A stretch of 64,000 nt of DNA from Sediminitomix flava (GCF_003149185.1 NZ_QGDO01000006.1:1-64000); one strand, 5' to 3'. Positions 42,867 to 52,244 are shown, counted from the stretch's first letter. Program-made: numbers and translations. Notes: a model not told the origin generated them from the sequence alone.

Positions 42867-45839
42867 ATGAAACAGGTTATCAGACTTATACCTTTACTTA
42901 TTGTAAGCACATTGTTATTTGCTCCTCGACCCATTTTGGCTCAAGCAAATTATGACCCTTCGGAACAATGGGCTGATAGCCTCTTGAATACCCTCAGTTT
43001 AGAAGAAAAGATAGGACAACTATTTATGGTTGAAGTACGCCCCAATGTCAAAGGAAGCCGAGAGAGTGTACAAAGAATGATAAGAGATTATAAAATAGGA
43101 GGAGTAGTTTTTTCTCAAGGTAAAAGTAAGAAGCAAGCCGAGATTACGAATCAATATCAGTTATCTAGCACAATCCCATTACTTGTTGGTATTGAAGGCG
43201 AAAATGGATTAGGTGAGCGTTTAAGTGATGCCATTACTTATCCCAATGCCCTAACTCTTGGAGCTATTCAGAATAATATTTTTCTCTATAACATGGGGGC
43301 TGAAATAGCGCGTCAATGCCAGAGGATTGGAGTTAATATGAATTTTGCTCCAGCACTTGATTTCAATAATGAGGCAGATAAAACATTGAATGGGGAGAGG
43401 TCTTATGGTGAAAATAAAGATTGGGTAGCTAGAAAAGGGCTAGCCTACATGAAGGGAATACAATACAATAAAGTATTGGCTTGTGCAAAACACTTTCCTG
43501 GAAATGAGGGCTTAGAAAGAAGTGAAAAGCTTTTACCTGAAATTGATAAAAATATAGAAGAGCTGAAAGGGGAAAGTATGTTTCCTTTTAAAAGACTGAT
43601 AGATGCTGGCTTGAAGAGCACAATGTTAGGGCACTTGAGTGTTCCATCTATAGATGACCAAAAAGGTATGCCTTTGTCTTTTTCTGCCAAAAGTATTGAA
43701 GGTATACTCCGTGAAGATTTAGCTTTTGATGGTTTGGTTGTCACTGAAGCGCTAAATCAGCAAAAGATTTCAAAATTATATTCAGGAGGGAATGCTGAGT
43801 TAAAGGCCTTTATGGCAGGGAATGATGTGATCTTAAAACCGATCAGCTTAAGTAAAGGCGTGAAAGCAATTAAATCAGCGTTTGATAAGGGCGATTTCAA
43901 CATTGAAGTATTAGATGAAAAGGTTCGACGAATTCTAAAGGCGAAATATTTTGCTGGACTTCACAAAAGAAAGAAAATTAAGACTCAGAATATTGAGTCG
44001 GACTTGCATTCTCCTGCAGCAGAAGCATTACGAAGAGATTTGTATGAACAAGCCATCACTGTGGTAAGGAATAAACAAGATGTTATTCCGATTAAAGGTA
44101 CATACATGAAGAAGTTTGCTGTAGTGACAGTAGGAGGTGACTCATCCCCCTTCGTTAAGGGTTTAGAAACATATACGGATTTCAAAAAGTATGTTTTTAA
44201 AGGGAGTACTTTCCCTGCTGAAAAATTGAAGAGTTATTTACCGACTCTAAAAAGTCAAGACGTAATTGTACTTGGTATTTATCCTTCCTCCAACAATGCG
44301 AATAAGCGTTTTGGAATTAGCTCATCTGTTATAAATGCTATTCAAACTTTACAACAATACACAAAGGTAATTACTGTTGTTTTTGGCTCACCTTATGGTA
44401 TGAAATACTTGCAAGATGCAGAACATCTGATTTGTGCTTATGAGCAAATACCGATTATGCAAGAATCCGTTGCTCAATTGGTTTTTGGAGCTATAGAAGC
44501 AAAGGGAGTATTACCTGTTTCTGTAGATACAGACCTTCCAGTTGGTACCGGAATTAGATTGAAATCAATAGGACGTTTAGGTTATGCTTATCCAGAAAAT
44601 GTAGGGATGGATAGTGAGGTATTGAAAGGAATTGATGAGATCGTGAAGAAGGGAATAAAAGAAGAGGCGATGCCAGGTTGTCAAGTATTGGTGGCTAAAG
44701 ATGGAAAAATAATCTATGAAAAAGCCTTTGGTTATCAGACGTATAAAAGAGCGAGGAAGATTAATAAGAACTCAATTTATGACCTAGCTTCTATAACTAA
44801 AGTAGCAGGAACCCTACAAGGTTTAATGTACCTGACTGACCAAGGTAGTCTAGATATTCATCAGAGAGTAAGAGAACATTTACCCGAAACAGATACTACC
44901 AATAAAGGAGATATGGTCATCAAAAATATATTGATGCATTGTGCTGGGCTAAAAATTGGCTATTTCTTTTGGGGTAAAGTGAAGAATGGAAGATCATTTA
45001 ATTATAAATACATCAGACGAAATCCAGCACCAGGATTTTCAGTGAGAGTTTCCAATAAGGTATATGCAAAAGATAGTATCAAAGATGATATGTGGAAATG
45101 GTTTTTAGATGGAGGGATTTCTTCAGACCCGAATATTAACGGCATTTATCCTTATAAGTATAGTGACTTGGGCTATTATATTTTCCAAAAAATCATAGAA
45201 AGACAGACTGAGCAAAACCTAAATGATTTCTTGAGCGAAAAGTTTTACCTTCCATTGGGGTTACGAACAATGAGCTATAATCCACTTGATAAGTTTAACT
45301 ATTATAGAGTAGTACCAACTGAGCTAGATAATTATTATCGGAAAAACCTTGTGAGAGGATATGTTCATGACCCTTCTGCTGCTTTATGGGGAGGGGTGGC
45401 AGGGCATGCAGGTCTGTTCAGTAATGCATATGATTTAGCTGTACTGATGCAAATGAATTTACAAGGAGGGTATTATGGCGGACAACGCTTTTTCAAAAAG
45501 GAAGTAATGGAACTCTATAATTCTCAGCCCTATAGCGATATCGGAAATCATAGAGCTTTAGGTTGGGATAAACCTCGTTTTAGCTTAGAAAAAGGTTATG
45601 GACCAACTTCTTTTGCCGCTTCTCCCGATACTTTCGGGCATACTGGATTTACAGGAACTTGTGCATGGGCTGATCCTGAGTATAATCTTGTCTATGTGTT
45701 TCTTTCAAATAGAGTATATCCTTACGCACGTAATAAGAAGCTAGTAAAAAAGAACATCAGAGAACGTATACAATCCGTAATTTATAGATCTATGGGAATT
45801 GTGAAGGAGGAAGACCATGTGTTTGAACAAGAACAGTAA
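42867..45839 (+). CDS. Glycoside hydrolase family 3 / beta-lactamase-like serine hydrolase fusion
   Basis: A 990-residue exported protein (signal peptide ending ILAQA from the ATG at 42867; an upstream in-frame ATG at 42837 would spoil it). The N-terminal ~370 residues are a GH3/NagZ-type barrel, about 370-580 a GH3 C-terminal-like domain, and about 590-985 a beta-lactamase-related serine hydrolase. The serine hydrolase has S642-x2-K645 (SITK), Y765-S-D and H925-T-G, so it looks active. The GH3 domain does not: the nucleophile Asp is Glu294 (VVTEAL), and the NagZ KHFPGHGDT loop reads KHFPGNEGLE, losing its His. Related fusions may recycle or edit peptidoglycan. Confidence 0.9.
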   Translation: MKQVIRLIPLLIVSTLLFAPRPILAQANYDPSEQWADSLLNTLSLEEKIGQLFMVEVRPNVKGSRESVQRMIRDYKIGGVVFSQGKSKKQAEITNQYQLSSTIPLLVGIEGENGLGERLSDAITYPNALTLGAIQNNIFLYNMGAEIARQCQRIGVNMNFAPALDFNNEADKTLNGERSYGENKDWVARKGLAYMKGIQYNKVLACAKHFPGNEGLERSEKLLPEIDKNIEELKGESMFPFKRLIDAGLKSTMLGHLSVPSIDDQKGMPLSFSAKSIEGILREDLAFDGLVVTEALNQQKISKLYSGGNAELKAFMAGNDVILKPISLSKGVKAIKSAFDKGDFNIEVLDEKVRRILKAKYFAGLHKRKKIKTQNIESDLHSPAAEALRRDLYEQAITVVRNKQDVIPIKGTYMKKFAVVTVGGDSSPFVKGLETYTDFKKYVFKGSTFPAEKLKSYLPTLKSQDVIVLGIYPSSNNANKRFGISSSVINAIQTLQQYTKVITVVFGSPYGMKYLQDAEHLICAYEQIPIMQESVAQLVFGAIEAKGVLPVSVDTDLPVGTGIRLKSIGRLGYAYPENVGMDSEVLKGIDEIVKKGIKEEAMPGCQVLVAKDGKIIYEKAFGYQTYKRARKINKNSIYDLASITKVAGTLQGLMYLTDQGSLDIHQRVREHLPETDTTNKGDMVIKNILMHCAGLKIGYFFWGKVKNGRSFNYKYIRRNPAPGFSVRVSNKVYAKDSIKDDMWKWFLDGGISSDPNINGIYPYKYSDLGYYIFQKIIERQTEQNLNDFLSEKFYLPLGLRTMSYNPLDKFNYYRVVPTELDNYYRKNLVRGYVHDPSAALWGGVAGHAGLFSNAYDLAVLMQMNLQGGYYGGQRFFKKEVMELYNSQPYSDIGNHRALGWDKPRFSLEKGYGPTSFAASPDTFGHTGFTGTCAWADPEYNLVYVFLSNRVYPYARNKKLVKKNIRERIQSVIYRSMGIVKEEDHVFEQEQ

Positions 45840-45856
45840 GATCTAACGGTACAATA

Positions 45857-46183
45857 ATGAAACGAAAGGAAAAAATTCGAGCGAGTTTAAACTCTTTATT
45901 TCAAAAGGTAGATAAAGCAGGGAACGATGAAAAAGAGTTTGAAACCACAAAAAGTGAGACAGTCAAAACTTTCATTCATGAAACAACCGTTGAAAAAAAA
46001 TCAGAAGAGTTAAGTATAGAATTAGAAGAAACTAGTGAAAAGGAGCGATCAGCATTTATAGATAATGTACTAGAAATCAAATATAAAAAGCTAGCAGATT
46101 TACGAAATAAAAGTATTGATGAAATTTATAAAGAAGCATTAGACTTCTATTTGGAATTTCAGCTAGATCTTCCCGAAGAGTAA
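45857..46183 (+). CDS. Small charged protein, possible ribbon-helix-helix relative
   Basis: An unrecognised 108-residue cytoplasmic protein, very rich in Glu and Lys. The first ~70 residues are low-complexity and probably disordered (TTKSETVKTFIHETTVEKKSEE). The last ~40 (LADLRNKSIDEIYKEALDFYLE) resemble the paired helices of ribbon-helix-helix proteins, such as those that bind ParA-type partners. It lies 17 bases after the GH3 fusion gene, so it is probably co-transcribed with it. No parA-like gene is near. Confidence 0.65.
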   Translation: MKRKEKIRASLNSLFQKVDKAGNDEKEFETTKSETVKTFIHETTVEKKSEELSIELEETSEKERSAFIDNVLEIKYKKLADLRNKSIDEIYKEALDFYLEFQLDLPEE

Positions 46184-46222
46184 AATAAAAACCCTTTGTA
46201 CTGATGTTTAGTGCAAAGGGTT
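46184..46222 (-). terminator. Hairpin terminator after the 32-residue gene (works best on minus strand)
   Basis: AACCCTTTG (46190-46198) pairs with CAAAGGGTT (46214-46222). The T-rich side is on the minus strand (46189-46184), so it fits the small minus-strand gene at 46229-46327, while also lying directly after the plus-strand 108-residue gene. Confidence 0.7.
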
Positions 46223-46228
46223 ATTCAA

Positions 46229-46327
46229 TTAGAAACTTTTCTTTTTGAAAACTGTGTATCCATAAATCAAAGCACCAATCATCGGAGGTACCATAAAACA
46301 AATGGCAGCGATTGCTAGGATATTCAT
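46229..46327 (-). CDS. 32-residue hydrophobic membrane peptide
   Basis: An ATG at 46327 opens a 32-codon frame ending in TAA at 46229. The peptide (NILAIAAICFMVPPMIGALI, then YGYTVFKKKSF) is one membrane helix with a positive C-terminus, as in small subunits or regulators of membrane complexes. A hairpin with a T tract follows immediately on the same strand, which supports a real transcription unit. No partner gene is adjacent. Frames this short arise by chance, so the evidence is the composition and the terminator. Confidence 0.5.
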   Translation of the reverse strand: MNILAIAAICFMVPPMIGALIYGYTVFKKKSF

Positions 46328-46742
46328 AGTTAAGATCTATTTTAATATTTGTCAATAATGCAATTTTAGCTAATAAATATATAATGAACAAGTAAAAGCG
46401 AAGTCCTAACTATTATATGAGAAGGAATAGAAAGACTTGGTTATGTGAAAATTGCTACAATTTTATAAATTTTGCTGTTTAACCTTTCATATATTAAACT
46501 TTCTTTCGTAATATAATGTTTGAACATATGAACTTACTACCAAGCTCTTATGTGTAATCTCGTAAGAACAAAGTTTTTATTACTATATCTCCTTAAGGGG
46601 AACTAACTATTAACGATCAGAATTTCCCGTCAGAAATTTAATGATCAAAGAGACTATATATTAAATATCTATCGTGTAATTCTACACATAAACAGTCGCA
46701 ATAAATCTATACTTATTAATACAATCCAAACCAAAAAGGGTT
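46328..46742. other. Intergenic region with a possible operator for the second MarR gene
   Basis: A 415-base AT-rich gap between divergent genes. GTGTA (46674-46678) and TACAC (46683-46687) form an inverted repeat with a 4-base centre, 55 bases before the second marR start. No promoter matching the consensus was found. Nothing else is recognisable. Confidence 0.35.
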
Positions 46743-47198
46743 ATGAATAAAAAAGAATTAAGGAGAAAAGTAGACATGCTTATCGGTAAGGTAGGCAGAT
46801 TGTCTGGAAATCTGCTAGACAAACATTTCGTACAAGCAGGTTACAATATCACTCGCGAACAATGGGCTGTACTTCAGTTTTTGAAAGACAATGAAGGTGT
46901 ACCTCAACAAGCACTTGCTGAGGAATTTCAGAAAAATAAAGCAAGTATCACAAGTTTGATCGACAACTTAGAAAAAAGTAATATGGTTGAGCGTAAAGCT
47001 CACGAAAGTGATAAGCGTAAGAAGTTGTTGTTCTTGACGAAGAAAGGGAAAGGTGTTCAAGATGAACTTGCTGAAATTTCAGTAAATACGAACAAAATTA
47101 TCACAAAAGGCTTAGACAACGACCAATTGAATGTCATCGATCAGAGTTTGACTGTTATGATTGACAATATCATAGCGGCATACGAAGAGAAGAAATAA
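46743..47198 (+). CDS. MarR-family transcriptional regulator
   Basis: A 151-residue winged-helix protein. The helix-turn-helix is PQQALAEEFQKNKASITSLIDNLEKSNMVER (about 58-88), followed by the wing with KAHESDKRKKLLFLTKKG. It is a typical MarR dimer repressor in size and differs clearly from the fad-linked MarR at 20726-21241. It stands alone, followed by a terminator; neighbours give no hint of its target or ligand. Confidence 0.92.
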   Translation: MNKKELRRKVDMLIGKVGRLSGNLLDKHFVQAGYNITREQWAVLQFLKDNEGVPQQALAEEFQKNKASITSLIDNLEKSNMVERKAHESDKRKKLLFLTKKGKGVQDELAEISVNTNKIITKGLDNDQLNVIDQSLTVMIDNIIAAYEEKK

Positions 47199-47248
47199 TA
47201 AGGTTTGGATACAATTTTTTATAATTAGATTATCAATTTTTGGGGTAT

Positions 47249-47287
47249 AAGAAAGTCAGTGTATTATGCACTGACTTTCTTTTTTCT
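47249..47287 (+). terminator. Terminator after the second marR gene
   Basis: A 13-bp stem (AAGAAAGTCAGTG at 47249-47261 with 47269-47281) ends in a T run on the plus strand, reaching the 3' end of the convergent ktrA gene. Confidence 0.88.
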
Positions 47288-47996
47288 AGACATCTTCATG
47301 AATAATGTATTCTTTGAATTGCTTGATATAACTTTCTTCTCCAACAGTTAGAAGCCTGTGATTTTCTTGAAGAGGTGTATTCTCAAATCCCCAGCTGTAT
47401 GTATTGCAAACTTGCTTTGAGCGTTCTTGATGATCTTCAACGATTTCTTTTAAAGCGATAATGTTCACACGATGTGTTGAACGAATTTGAAGTTCGTGAA
47501 TGGTTTTTCCAATGAACTTAGAAGGAATTCTGAATTCTGTAATAAAGAAATTAGGTGCAATTTCGTCCATTGAAACAACTCCTTTATTTAAGAGCTCTAA
47601 GGCAAATCTTTTCGCTTCTAGTTTTTCAGGGAAAAGAACACGAGTCAGTTCCATTCGACTCATGATTTTATATTGAATATCTTTGGCTGCACGCGCGTAT
47701 ATTTTCTTAACGCCTAAGTCTTTCAACATTTCAGCTTGTAATAGTTTATCCTCAAAAGCATCACCTCTTGAAAGAATAACAATATCGTCTTGTTTGACAA
47801 ATTTACGGAGAAGTGTCATGTCCAATACAGGTGCATGGACGACATATTCAAAACCTTCTATTTTAAGCTGATTTACATTATCAGATAAATGATCAATCAC
47901 CAAAACTTCAGCATGGTGTTGGGTCAGTGTCCTTGCAATTTCTTTCCCGAAAGCGCCAATTCCTATAAGAACAAATCTTTGCGAACTACTAAACAT
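47286..47996 (-). CDS. ktrA: KtrA-type potassium uptake regulatory subunit
   Basis: A 236-residue RCK protein that forms the cytoplasmic ring gating the KtrB potassium channel. The Rossmann nucleotide-binding motif is GIGAFGKEIA near 12-21, with VIDHLSDNV marking the acidic end of strand 2. A C-terminal RCK-C domain (FFITEFRIPSKFIGKTIHEL) follows. The C-terminal ~60 residues contain an insertion (HQERSKQVCNTYSWGFENTPLQ) not usual in short KtrA proteins. It lies 41 bases after ktrB and is co-transcribed with it. Confidence 0.93.
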   Translation of the reverse strand: MFSSSQRFVLIGIGAFGKEIARTLTQHHAEVLVIDHLSDNVNQLKIEGFEYVVHAPVLDMTLLRKFVKQDDIVILSRGDAFEDKLLQAEMLKDLGVKKIYARAAKDIQYKIMSRMELTRVLFPEKLEAKRFALELLNKGVVSMDEIAPNFFITEFRIPSKFIGKTIHELQIRSTHRVNIIALKEIVEDHQERSKQVCNTYSWGFENTPLQENHRLLTVGEESYIKQFKEYIIHEDV

Positions 47997-48037
47997 TATA
48001 AATTCAATTTTATTTTAAACCTTTCAATCTGCTCTTT

Positions 48038-49777
48038 TTATCCGACACTAATATTTGTGATCGGATATTGATAAACAGGATCTTGACTTTTCCCTCCTAA
48101 GGCAAAAGCAAAGGTAAATAGCCCTACACGTCCAAAGAACATAACAATAGTGAGTGTCAGTTTTCCTAGTGGAGAAAAAGAGGCTGTAATTCCTCTGCTG
48201 ACACCTACTGTACTTAAGGCAGAAATACTTTCAAAAACTAAGTCTTCGAATGCAAACTGACTGTCTGTTATAGTGAGTGTAAGTATGGTGAAAAATATCG
48301 TAATCATAGAAAGAACAAACACAATGAGTGCTCGCTGAATACTACTTTCTGAAATCGTATGCCAATCGATATGAACTTGACTTCGCCCTTTAATTTTAGA
48401 AAAGAAATATGACACAAGGACAAATAAAGTTGTGACCTTAATCCCTCCGGCAGTTGAGTTTGGAGCTCCACCAACATACATGAGCAAGATCATAATCATG
48501 AGTGTCGGGTAAAGCAAATCACCCATTTCTACAACTGAAAAACCGGCAGTTCTACAGGTGACACTTGAAAACATGGAGTAATGAAGCTGTTGCCACCAAG
48601 GTAAATCTTGCCAACTACTCCACTGACAAAGCCATATAAGAAATGCTCCTCCAAAAGTCAGGATAAATGAAATTTTTAGAATCCATTTACTTTGAAAGCT
48701 AAGTCCTCGGTTCATCGAGAGTTTGTTTTTCTCAACTGTAAACAGATCACTGATTGTATATGAACCTATTCCTCCAATACAGATGAGCGCACAAATGACA
48801 AAGCCAGATGGAATATCATTGGCGAGTTCTGGTGCTTGAAGTCCTTGAGGGAAAGTACTAAATCCTGCATTACAGAAAGCCGAAATGGAGTGAAATAAGG
48901 CATGGAAATAAACATCTGGAGTATCATGAGAGAGAGAATTTTCCCAAATAAGATATAAGGTTAGGGCACCTATAATCTCCGTCATGAGTGTCAGAATAAT
49001 AATATTTTTGAGTGTTTTCCCAATGAAATTAATATTGTCTTGGTCTAAGGCTTCCTGTAGCATGAATTGATCTTTCAAGTACATATTCCGACGAAGAAGT
49101 AGAACAGCAAAGGATGTCAATGTCAGAATTCCGAGTCCTCCGAGTTGGAATAATATCATGATGACCACTTGTCCAAAAGTAGTGAAATCAGTGGCTAGGT
49201 TTAGTGTACTTAATCCTGTGACACAGACAGCAGAAGTAGAAATAAACAGTGCATCAATCCATTCTATACCGTTTGTTGTTGCATTGGGCAATTTGAGAAG
49301 AAGTGTACCTGCTATGACTAGGTTTAGAAATGAGGAAACCATCACTCTCACTGGTTTTTTAGAGAAATAAAGCCACTTTTCTCGGTGGAGAATGAGGTAG
49401 ATGAGTGCTTTTAGGAAAATATAAATTTGAAGAGCTTGGACATAAACGGTTTTTATATGCCTGACAAACTGTTCATCTCTATGAGCTAGAAATATATTTT
49501 CTGTAAAAATAAAGAGTAAAATTACACTGGAGAGCAATAGGTCAAGTATGTCTTTGCGGAGATAATGATGTAGTTTCTTTTTTCCTAAAATGACCTTTCC
49601 GTAGGTAAATGCTGTAAAAAGAAGAGCGATTACCTCACTCATAATAAGAATGAGAACATTTACATTGTGATTGAATTCAAAGCCCCAGTAGCTAATCATA
49701 AGTACTAGTGCACATCCCCCAAGAATCACCTCTGCTTTATCGATGTACCGTCGGAGTACTTCATAAGATGTTTCCAT
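48038..49777 (-). CDS. ktrB: KtrB/TrkH-family potassium channel subunit
   Basis: A 579-residue multi-pass membrane protein of the TrkH/KtrB family. The four pore loops are visible: VCVTGLST, AFCNAGFST, TCRTAGFS and ALSTVGVS, each with the selectivity Gly. The N-terminal ~165 residues add about four membrane segments before the core, as in the longer TrkH forms of Bacteroidota. It works with the ktrA product. First gene of the pair; no recognisable promoter was found upstream. Confidence 0.94.
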   Translation of the reverse strand: METSYEVLRRYIDKAEVILGGCALVLMISYWGFEFNHNVNVLILIMSEVIALLFTAFTYGKVILGKKKLHHYLRKDILDLLLSSVILLFIFTENIFLAHRDEQFVRHIKTVYVQALQIYIFLKALIYLILHREKWLYFSKKPVRVMVSSFLNLVIAGTLLLKLPNATTNGIEWIDALFISTSAVCVTGLSTLNLATDFTTFGQVVIMILFQLGGLGILTLTSFAVLLLRRNMYLKDQFMLQEALDQDNINFIGKTLKNIIILTLMTEIIGALTLYLIWENSLSHDTPDVYFHALFHSISAFCNAGFSTFPQGLQAPELANDIPSGFVICALICIGGIGSYTISDLFTVEKNKLSMNRGLSFQSKWILKISFILTFGGAFLIWLCQWSSWQDLPWWQQLHYSMFSSVTCRTAGFSVVEMGDLLYPTLMIMILLMYVGGAPNSTAGGIKVTTLFVLVSYFFSKIKGRSQVHIDWHTISESSIQRALIVFVLSMITIFFTILTLTITDSQFAFEDLVFESISALSTVGVSRGITASFSPLGKLTLTIVMFFGRVGLFTFAFALGGKSQDPVYQYPITNISVG

Positions 49778-49990
49778 ACAACTTAACTACAAATTAATCC
49801 CGTCTACTTATCGTATTACATGTTTGATTGCAAAGTACCCCTCTAAAGAAGTAAAAGAAAAATAATCAGCGCATTAATATTTCCTAATCTGATTAGAGGG
49901 AGTAACAAATAGAGAACACTTTATTTGAGAAAAAAATGGTCGGATGTGTTGAATTTGATTTTTTAGGAAGACGATAAGTTGAAAGTGGCC

Positions 49991-50033
49991 TATAAAAAAA
50001 CTCCCAAAGATGAAATTTCACCTTCGGGAGTTT
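49991..50033 (-). terminator. Terminator after htpG
   Basis: AAACTCCC (49998-50005) pairs with GGGAGTTT (50026-50033), extended inward by imperfect pairs and TGAA/TTCA, with a T run on the minus strand. The upstream gap 49778-49990 shows nothing else. Confidence 0.8.
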
Positions 50034-50087
50034 AATTTTAAGAGTCAGTCGAAAGACTATTTATGATTAGCTATACGGCTAGATTTC

Positions 50088-51974
50088 TTATTTATTCATG
50101 ATCTCAAGGTCACGAGCGATAAAAGCAGAAAGCTCAGCACCTGTCAACAAACCTTGTGACAATTGAGCCAAGTCATACGCATGACGAGCCAAAGTGTTTT
50201 GTGCAGTTTCATCCTCTGATTTCAAGATACGCTCAACCATTGGGTTGTTTGCGTTGATCACGATGTTCTTAGAACCTGGCATATCGCCCATTCCGAACAT
50301 TCCGCCTCCGCCTTGCATTTCTGCCATTTCCTTCATTCTACGCATGAATTCTGGAAGAACGATACTTACTGGCATTTCTTCAGCAGGAAGTGCTTGAACT
50401 TGTAAGTCCATGTTGTCATTACCCAATGCCTTCTTGAAGATTTCAACTACTTTGTTTTGATCGTCTTCAGAAAGTAGAGATTCCATAGAAATTTCTTTTT
50501 CTACCAATTTCTCTACGGTATCCGCATCTACACGCTTCAATTGAACTTTCTCTAGCTTTTGCTCAACGTTGCTCACAAAGTGATTGTCGATCATGCTATC
50601 GAACTTCAATACATCGTAGCCTTTACGTTTTGCAGACTCGATGTAAGTGTGTTGCTGACCTGGGTTTGTTGTATATAAGAATACGTGATTTCCGTCTTTA
50701 TCAACTTGTTCAGCCTCGATTTTCGCTTTGTACTCGTCGAATGTGAACAACTTGTCGTCCATGTTCTTGTACAAACAGAATTTCTTAGCCTTGTCGAAGA
50801 ATTTCTCATCGCTCATCATTCCGTATTTTACGAACAAACCGATGCTTTCCCATTTCGCTTCGAAACCTTCACGGTCAGAGTTGAACAAGCTATTCAATTT
50901 GTCAGCTACTTTACGAGTGATATAGTTGCTGATTTTCTTCACGTTTGCATCCGACTGCAAGTACGAACGAGAAACGTTCAATGGAATATCTGGAGAATCA
51001 ATCACACCGTGCATCAAGCCCAAGAACTCTGGCAAGATGTCTTTCACTTCATCAGTGATAAACACTTGGCGAGAGTACAATTGTACCTTGTTTTGGTGTT
51101 GAGTGATATCGTTTTTGATCTTAGGGAAGTAAAGGATACCTGTTAGGTTGAATGGGTAATCAACGTTCAAGTGAATCCAGAATAGTGGCTCTTCTCCGTA
51201 AGGGTAAAGCTCTTTGTAGAAGTTTCTGTAATCTTCGTCCGAAAGCTCTTTAGGGTCTTTAGTCCAAAGTGGAGCCGTGTTGTTGATTACTTTTTCCTTC
51301 TCGATTTTCTCTTCTTTCGCATCATCGCCTTCACCTTCTTTGATCGTTTCAGTCTCAGTACCGAAGATCACAGGGATAGGCATGAACTTACAGTATTTGT
51401 TCAAGATCTCTGAGATGCGGTGATCTTCCAAGAATTCTTTAGAATCCTCATTCACATAAAGAATAATGTCAGAACCTCTTTCAGCTCTTTCAGCATCAGT
51501 GATTTCAAACTCAATAGAACCATCACAGCTCCATTTTACGGCTTGTGAACCTTCTTTGTATGATTTAGTAACGATCTCTACTTTGTCAGACACCATAAAT
51601 GCTGAGTAGAAACCAAGACCAAATTTACCGATGATGTTAGAAGTGTCTTCGTCTTTGAATTTCTCAACGAATTCAGTTGCACCAGAGAACGCGACTTGGT
51701 TGATGTATTTTTCTACTTCCTCAGCAGTCATACCCAAACCACGGTCAGAGATAGTCAATGTACCCGCTTCTTTGTCGATTGAAATTTTTACGTTCAAATC
51801 GCCAAGCTCTCCATTAAATTCTCCCATTGAAGCCAATTTTTGTAGCTTTTGAGAAGCATCCTCAGCATTGGCAACTAATTCTCTTAAGAAAATATCATGA
51901 TCTGAATAAAGAAACTTCTTAATGATCGGAAAGATATTCTCGGTGTTTACTGAAATTTTACCTTTAACAGCCAT
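50088..51974 (-). CDS. htpG: Molecular chaperone HtpG (Hsp90)
   Basis: Bacterial Hsp90 (628 aa), an ATP-dependent cytoplasmic chaperone. The N-terminal GHKL ATPase domain shows FLRELVANAEDASQKL, DRGLGMT and GKFGLGFYSAFMV; the middle domain has NVSRSYLQ with its catalytic Arg; the C-terminal dimerisation region ends LSAFIARDLEIM. The frame is open for 48 more codons upstream to 52118, but the conserved start VKGKISVNTENIFP sits directly after the ATG at 51974, which I chose. It lacks the C-terminal MEEVD of eukaryotic forms, as expected. Confidence 0.97.
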   Translation of the reverse strand: MAVKGKISVNTENIFPIIKKFLYSDHDIFLRELVANAEDASQKLQKLASMGEFNGELGDLNVKISIDKEAGTLTISDRGLGMTAEEVEKYINQVAFSGATEFVEKFKDEDTSNIIGKFGLGFYSAFMVSDKVEIVTKSYKEGSQAVKWSCDGSIEFEITDAERAERGSDIILYVNEDSKEFLEDHRISEILNKYCKFMPIPVIFGTETETIKEGEGDDAKEEKIEKEKVINNTAPLWTKDPKELSDEDYRNFYKELYPYGEEPLFWIHLNVDYPFNLTGILYFPKIKNDITQHQNKVQLYSRQVFITDEVKDILPEFLGLMHGVIDSPDIPLNVSRSYLQSDANVKKISNYITRKVADKLNSLFNSDREGFEAKWESIGLFVKYGMMSDEKFFDKAKKFCLYKNMDDKLFTFDEYKAKIEAEQVDKDGNHVFLYTTNPGQQHTYIESAKRKGYDVLKFDSMIDNHFVSNVEQKLEKVQLKRVDADTVEKLVEKEISMESLLSEDDQNKVVEIFKKALGNDNMDLQVQALPAEEMPVSIVLPEFMRRMKEMAEMQGGGGMFGMGDMPGSKNIVINANNPMVERILKSEDETAQNTLARHAYDLAQLSQGLLTGAELSAFIARDLEIMNK

Positions 51975-52144
51975 AACGGTTTTTATATTTTTAATTTCTT
52001 GATTTTCGAATATAAAAGTGAATAATTCTGCTTGACCGATAGACAGAATCTGTTCCAATCCGTTCAAGTCTGTAATTTTGACAGTTTTATGTAAATGAAA
52101 TAAGAAAAGGCATGACATTTTTTAGGTCTGACAGGTCAGAATAA

Positions 52145-52180
52145 GAAAAAACCTACCCTTAAGTCAGTGACAGGGTAGGC
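52145..52180 (-). terminator. Terminator after the FrnE-like gene
   Basis: CCTACCCT (52152-52159) pairs with AGGGTAGG (52172-52179); on the minus strand a T run follows. It separates the FrnE-like gene from htpG. Confidence 0.75.
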
Positions 52181-52244
52181 TTTAAAATTGATGTTCGATG
52201 AGTAATATTATAGCGTGGTTGATGTTCTTTAGTGTGGCTCGTGT

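Noticed and set aside
50685-51146. A 153-codon plus-strand open frame
   Set aside because: It lies wholly antisense inside htpG and its protein has no recognisable features; it is a shadow of the codon bias of the real gene.
51975-52118. A 48-codon N-terminal extension of HtpG
   Set aside because: The family's conserved start sits directly at the ATG at 51974, and the extra residues have no Hsp90 similarity.
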